In this document: piece by piece, positions 61,001-64,000 of the stretch
Layout of the letters: each line of letters opens with the position of its first letter
Numbering within the stretch: position 1 is the first letter of the stretch
Origin: Atrichornis clamosus
Taxonomy: Eukaryota > Chordata > Aves > Passeriformes > Menuridae
Length of the DNA stretch: 64,000 nucleotides
Direction: 5' to 3'
Assembly: GCA_013400975.1 (NCBI GenBank)
Contig: WBMZ01011904.1
Coordinates: 1-64,000 of the forward strand
Program-made: the position numbers and the translations under genes
Notes under the pieces: model-generated
Seen by the model: the letters and a program-made list of their open reading frames with translations, nothing else
Database searches by the model: none
Told to the model about the DNA's origin: nothing

Positions 61001-61767
61001 AGAAGGCATTTTCACTAATGAGTGAAAAACATGACAGGTTTATAAAGAGATTTGAGTAACTTGAACTTGGGGCTAATACAATTAGTATCTAACTTAAATT
61101 ATAATTAGACTTGATATATGTTTAGTTCACCCAGTGTGTCCATATTCTTATCATTTATAAGTTTTGCTAATTTTTCCATAGTTAATCCCTTTAAAAAAGC
61201 TGGTTGTTTTTACTGGGCCATTTTAAACTGGGGTACAAAGTAACATAGACAAATACCACACTGTTTCTTAAATTGTGCAAGATCAAAATATTTTCATTTT
61301 ATAATATATCAGTAATAAAAAAGTGGATGAGCACTACAGAAGTTTTAAAGTTTCATGATTGCATGATTGACTTCAATGAAGTCATGCTGATTTATACCAA
61401 CAGAGAATATGTCCCTTATGTTTAGTAAGTTTTTTTTTTAAATGATGCTATTTTCTGTGCTAGTAAAGCAAAGGACATACTTGATATTGTTTACATTTTC
61501 ATCTTACATTTTTTGTGGGAAAGTTTGATTCTCAAGTAGTACAGAAGTAACCTTGAAACACATTAACATAATGCTTTAGATTAGAAACCAAAGGACATTT
61601 TTCTTCCCTCTTCAATTCTGGGCAGAAAAAATTAAGAAGAAAAAAGTACTGAAGTTATACGTATACATAAAAATATTTTTAAAATACTTGTATTTGTTTA
61701 TAAATGTAAGAGAGGTTGACACCAGAAGGGTGGAATGAATAATTCCTGTGGGTTGCTCCTAGCAGCT
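58076..61767. other. Unannotated AT-rich DNA
   Basis: About 3.7 kb without a recognised gene or element. A 25-bp stretch near 60844-60873 resembles the MIR core but is too short to call. Confidence 0.5.
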
Positions 61768-62365
61768 ACAGAATCACAGAATGAGGAGGGTTGGAAGTGA
61801 CCATAGTGGGTCATCTGTTCCAACTTCCCTGCTCAAGCAGGGTCATCCTAGAACACAGATTTGTGTCCAGACAGTTATTAAGTATCTCCAGAGGAGAAGA
61901 CGCCACAAACTCTCTGAGCAACCTGAGCAATGTTCAGTCCTCCACACAATAAAGTTCTTCCTCACATTTAAGTGGAACTCACTCCAGGTGCTCCATGTCT
62001 CTCTTGTCCTGAGGAGCCCAGAACTGGACACAACACTCCAGATGCACCCCAGTAGGGCTGAGTAGAACCCCCCTCGACCTGCTGGCAATGCCCTTCCTAA
62101 TGCACCCCAGGATACCATTGGCCTTCTTGGCCACAAGGGCAGCTTGGTGACTCATGGACACGCTGCTGTCCACCAGGACCCCCAGGTGCTTCTCCACAGA
62201 GCTGCTTCCCAGCAGGTCGGCCCCCAGCCTGTGCGGGTGCCTGGGGTTACTCTTCCCCAGGTGCAGGGCCCTGCACTTGCCTTTGTTGAATTTCAGAAAA
62301 TTCTCTGCCCATCTCTAAACCTGTAAAGGTCCTTCTGAAGGGCTGCACTGACTGTGATTTTTCCG
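61768..62365 (-). mobile_element. CR1 LINE 3' end, antisense, with internal deletion
   Basis: The 3' tip ACAGAATCACAGAATGAGG marks the left edge. The minus strand reads EFHLNVRKNFIVWRTEH near the 3' side. At about 61985 it jumps to the block [20 protein letters not shown], then [38 protein letters not shown] and the 'LHLGKSNP' area. Roughly 200-250 bp present in relatives is missing. It is among the better-preserved CR1 copies here, with few stops outside the deletion. Confidence 0.92.
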
Positions 62366-63115
62366 TCATCTGGGTTCTGTAGCAAGGTCAAAGGATGCAC
62401 CTTGTTTAGTTAGATAACAATAGTTCAAAATAGAATTATGAACCATCTGATGATCATGACATAATGGGGATGTGTAATTTAACAGCAAGGATTCCTCAAA
62501 GAACAGTCATGTCCTACTATTCTAGATAAAAATTTTGAGATTATAAATTCACTTCTCTACTATTTTGTTGACAATTTTGACAGGATTAAAAACTATGTTT
62601 ATGTAAGAAACTGTAACATATGCAACTGAGTAAGATAAAGCATCGGTATTTGATTTCTTTTCTGTAAAATGCACTGTTTTCATCAAGATACGCCAAAGTA
62701 TATTACGTCCTGTATCATGTGGCACTAGATTCAAAATACTGATTTTTTTTTAAAGCGAAATATTAAATAAAAAATATTTAATATATTTGAATTATTGAAT
62801 ATGGATATGTTACTTACACTAGAAGGTAATATAGATGAGAAAGAAAGCTTTCCTTGAAATATTCCATCTTCCACAAAATGAACAAGATTAAAACAGAACC
62901 AAAACCCAACATTTCATACATCAATGAGCTTGGATATTTTTACAGAATTACATTCACACAAGGTCATAAAACAAAATATATAGCAGTTGCTGTGCGCATA
63001 CATTCTGATAGTTTCCATGTTTTGTCAGGAAATTTACAGCCCTACTAAACAAAACTTTTATGGAAAACTCAATTTTCAAGTTTAAGTACTAGATTTGTGT
63101 TACATTAAATCACAG
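62366..63115. other. Unannotated AT-rich DNA
   Basis: No gene or element recognised. Confidence 0.5.
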
Positions 63116-63375
63116 TGTCCTGGATTTGGCTGGGGTAGAGTTAATTTTCTTCACAGTAGCTACTATGGGGCTACGTTTTAGATCTGTGCTGCAAACACTG
63201 TTGATAATAAAGAGATGTTTTGATTATTGCTAAGCAGTGCTTACAACTTTTCTGCTTCTCATACTTCCCCAACATCGAATGGGCTAGGGGTGCAGGAGAA
63301 GATGAAACACATCCAGGACAGCTGACCCCAACTGACCAAAGGGATATTACATGCCACAGGTTATCATGCTCAGCC

Positions 63376-63381
63376 TATAAA
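63376..63381 (+). promoter_or_regulatory. TATA box of the ERVL-type LTR
   Basis: TATAAA in the context CAGCCTATAAAGCTGGGGG, about 260 bp after the LTR start, followed by a purine-rich leader. Activity is unknown. Confidence 0.65.
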
Positions 63382-63562
63382 GCTGGGGGAAGAAGAAGGA
63401 AAGGGGGAAGGTCCAGAGTGGTGGTGTTTGTCTTCCCCAATAACCATCAGATGTGATACAGTCCTATTTTCCTGGGGATGAAGGAATCCCTGCCTGCCCG
63501 TAGGAAGTGGTGAATAAATTCCTTGTTTTGCTTTGCTTGCATAAGCAGCTTTTGCTTTGCCT

Positions 63563-63568
63563 ATTAAA
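63563..63568 (+). terminator. Poly(A) signal ATTAAA of the ERVL-type LTR
   Basis: ATTAAA about 185 bp after the TATA box, at the point where the LTR match breaks off. Confidence 0.5.
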
Positions 63569-63573
63569 ATGTC

Positions 63574-64000
63574 ATAAATAGGCTTCAGGTACAGTATATG
63601 TGAGCAATTTGAATATAGTCTGATTTTCTGATTATCTAAATGTCCATATGTATCATTTAATACATATAGATATAAAAACAAACAGAGTGACAGAAATGGC
63701 AGGTGTATTTGTACAGGTTCCTGAAGGACCAAACTCTTAAATGTTTAAAATATTGAAAAACTCCACATTTTTCAGAATAAATAAACAAATCAATAAATCT
63801 CATTTATGCTGTAGTACACGATCATGTTTATAAACAATTGTTTCAATTTCCTGTCAACACTTTACCCTTTTATTTTTTTTTGTTGTGCTGTTGGATATGT
63901 AAGGTGTTGTACTTCTACTATATGTAGACAGGTAGTACTGTAATAATTACAGATTTATCCAAAAATGCTCCATAAAAACATACAAATATGTAGGTTTTTT
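63574..64000. other. Unannotated AT-rich DNA to window end
   Basis: No gene or element recognised. Confidence 0.5.

Larger units (their letters stand above)
63116..63573 (+). mobile_element. ERVL-type solo LTR, sense, 3' truncated
   Basis: It starts TGTCCTGGATTTGGCTGGGG and continues GTAGAGTTAATTTTCTTCAC, GCTGACCCCAACTGACCAAA, GGGATATTACATGCCA and the TATA region. Then follow TTGTCTTCCCCAATAACC, TCCTTGTTTTGCTTTGC and CCTATTAAAATGTC, where the match ends. The U5 part and terminal CA are missing. I recognise the family as a common bird ERVL LTR. Open frames through it are not genes. Confidence 0.87.

Overview
The window looks like non-coding DNA from a bird, most likely a songbird (passerine). 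The evidence is the repeat content. There are many CR1 LINE fragments, which end in the CR1 signature of AGAATCACAGAATGG-like tips or their reverse complement. There are several long LTRs that I recognise as songbird ERVL-type and ERVK-type solo LTRs. There is also one short tRNA-Ile-headed SINE with a CR1-like tail, of the TguSINE1 type. The background is AT-rich. I see no rRNA, CRISPR array, operon or intact protein-coding gene. Family names come from recognition by eye; no database search was run.

Layout. Positions 1-12 kb are mostly unique AT-rich DNA with two antisense CR1 fragments (3.7-4.1 and 6.55-7.25 kb). Positions 12.2-15.8 kb hold an LTR remnant, an antisense CR1 and a nearly full-length ERVL-type solo LTR. 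Positions 19.1-21.3 kb hold a long antisense CR1 that keeps the end of ORF1 and the start of ORF2 but has lost most of the reverse transcriptase. Positions 26.0-33.0 kb are the densest part. One antisense CR1 is split by an ERVK-like LTR and again by an ERVL-type LTR. Next to it lies a sense CR1, with ORF1 and endonuclease remnants, which is itself split by a second ERVK-like LTR. Positions 35.9-37.3 kb are a CR1 split by another LTR with a perfect 5-bp target duplication and a 15-N assembly gap. The SINE is at 39.4 kb. Positions 44.8-47.4 kb hold a decayed LTR and a scrambled head-to-head CR1 cluster. Positions 51.8-53.1 kb hold two abutting truncated LTRs. Positions 55.5-58.1 kb hold four CR1 fragments, 61.8-62.4 kb one more CR1, and 63.1-63.6 kb a truncated ERVL-type LTR with TATA and poly(A) signals.

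Host genes. The only host-gene candidate I can argue for is one possible 105-bp internal exon at 35273-35377 on the + strand. It has a good acceptor, a GTGAGT donor and a full-length open frame, but I cannot assign it to a protein. If real, the window lies inside a large intron-rich gene; otherwise it is intergenic. All CR1 reading frames seen are broken by stops, frameshifts or deletions, so none should be annotated as working genes. I found no convincing new biological system. The points of most interest are the candidate exon, the nested insertions with decayed target duplications, and the repeated internal deletions in CR1 copies.
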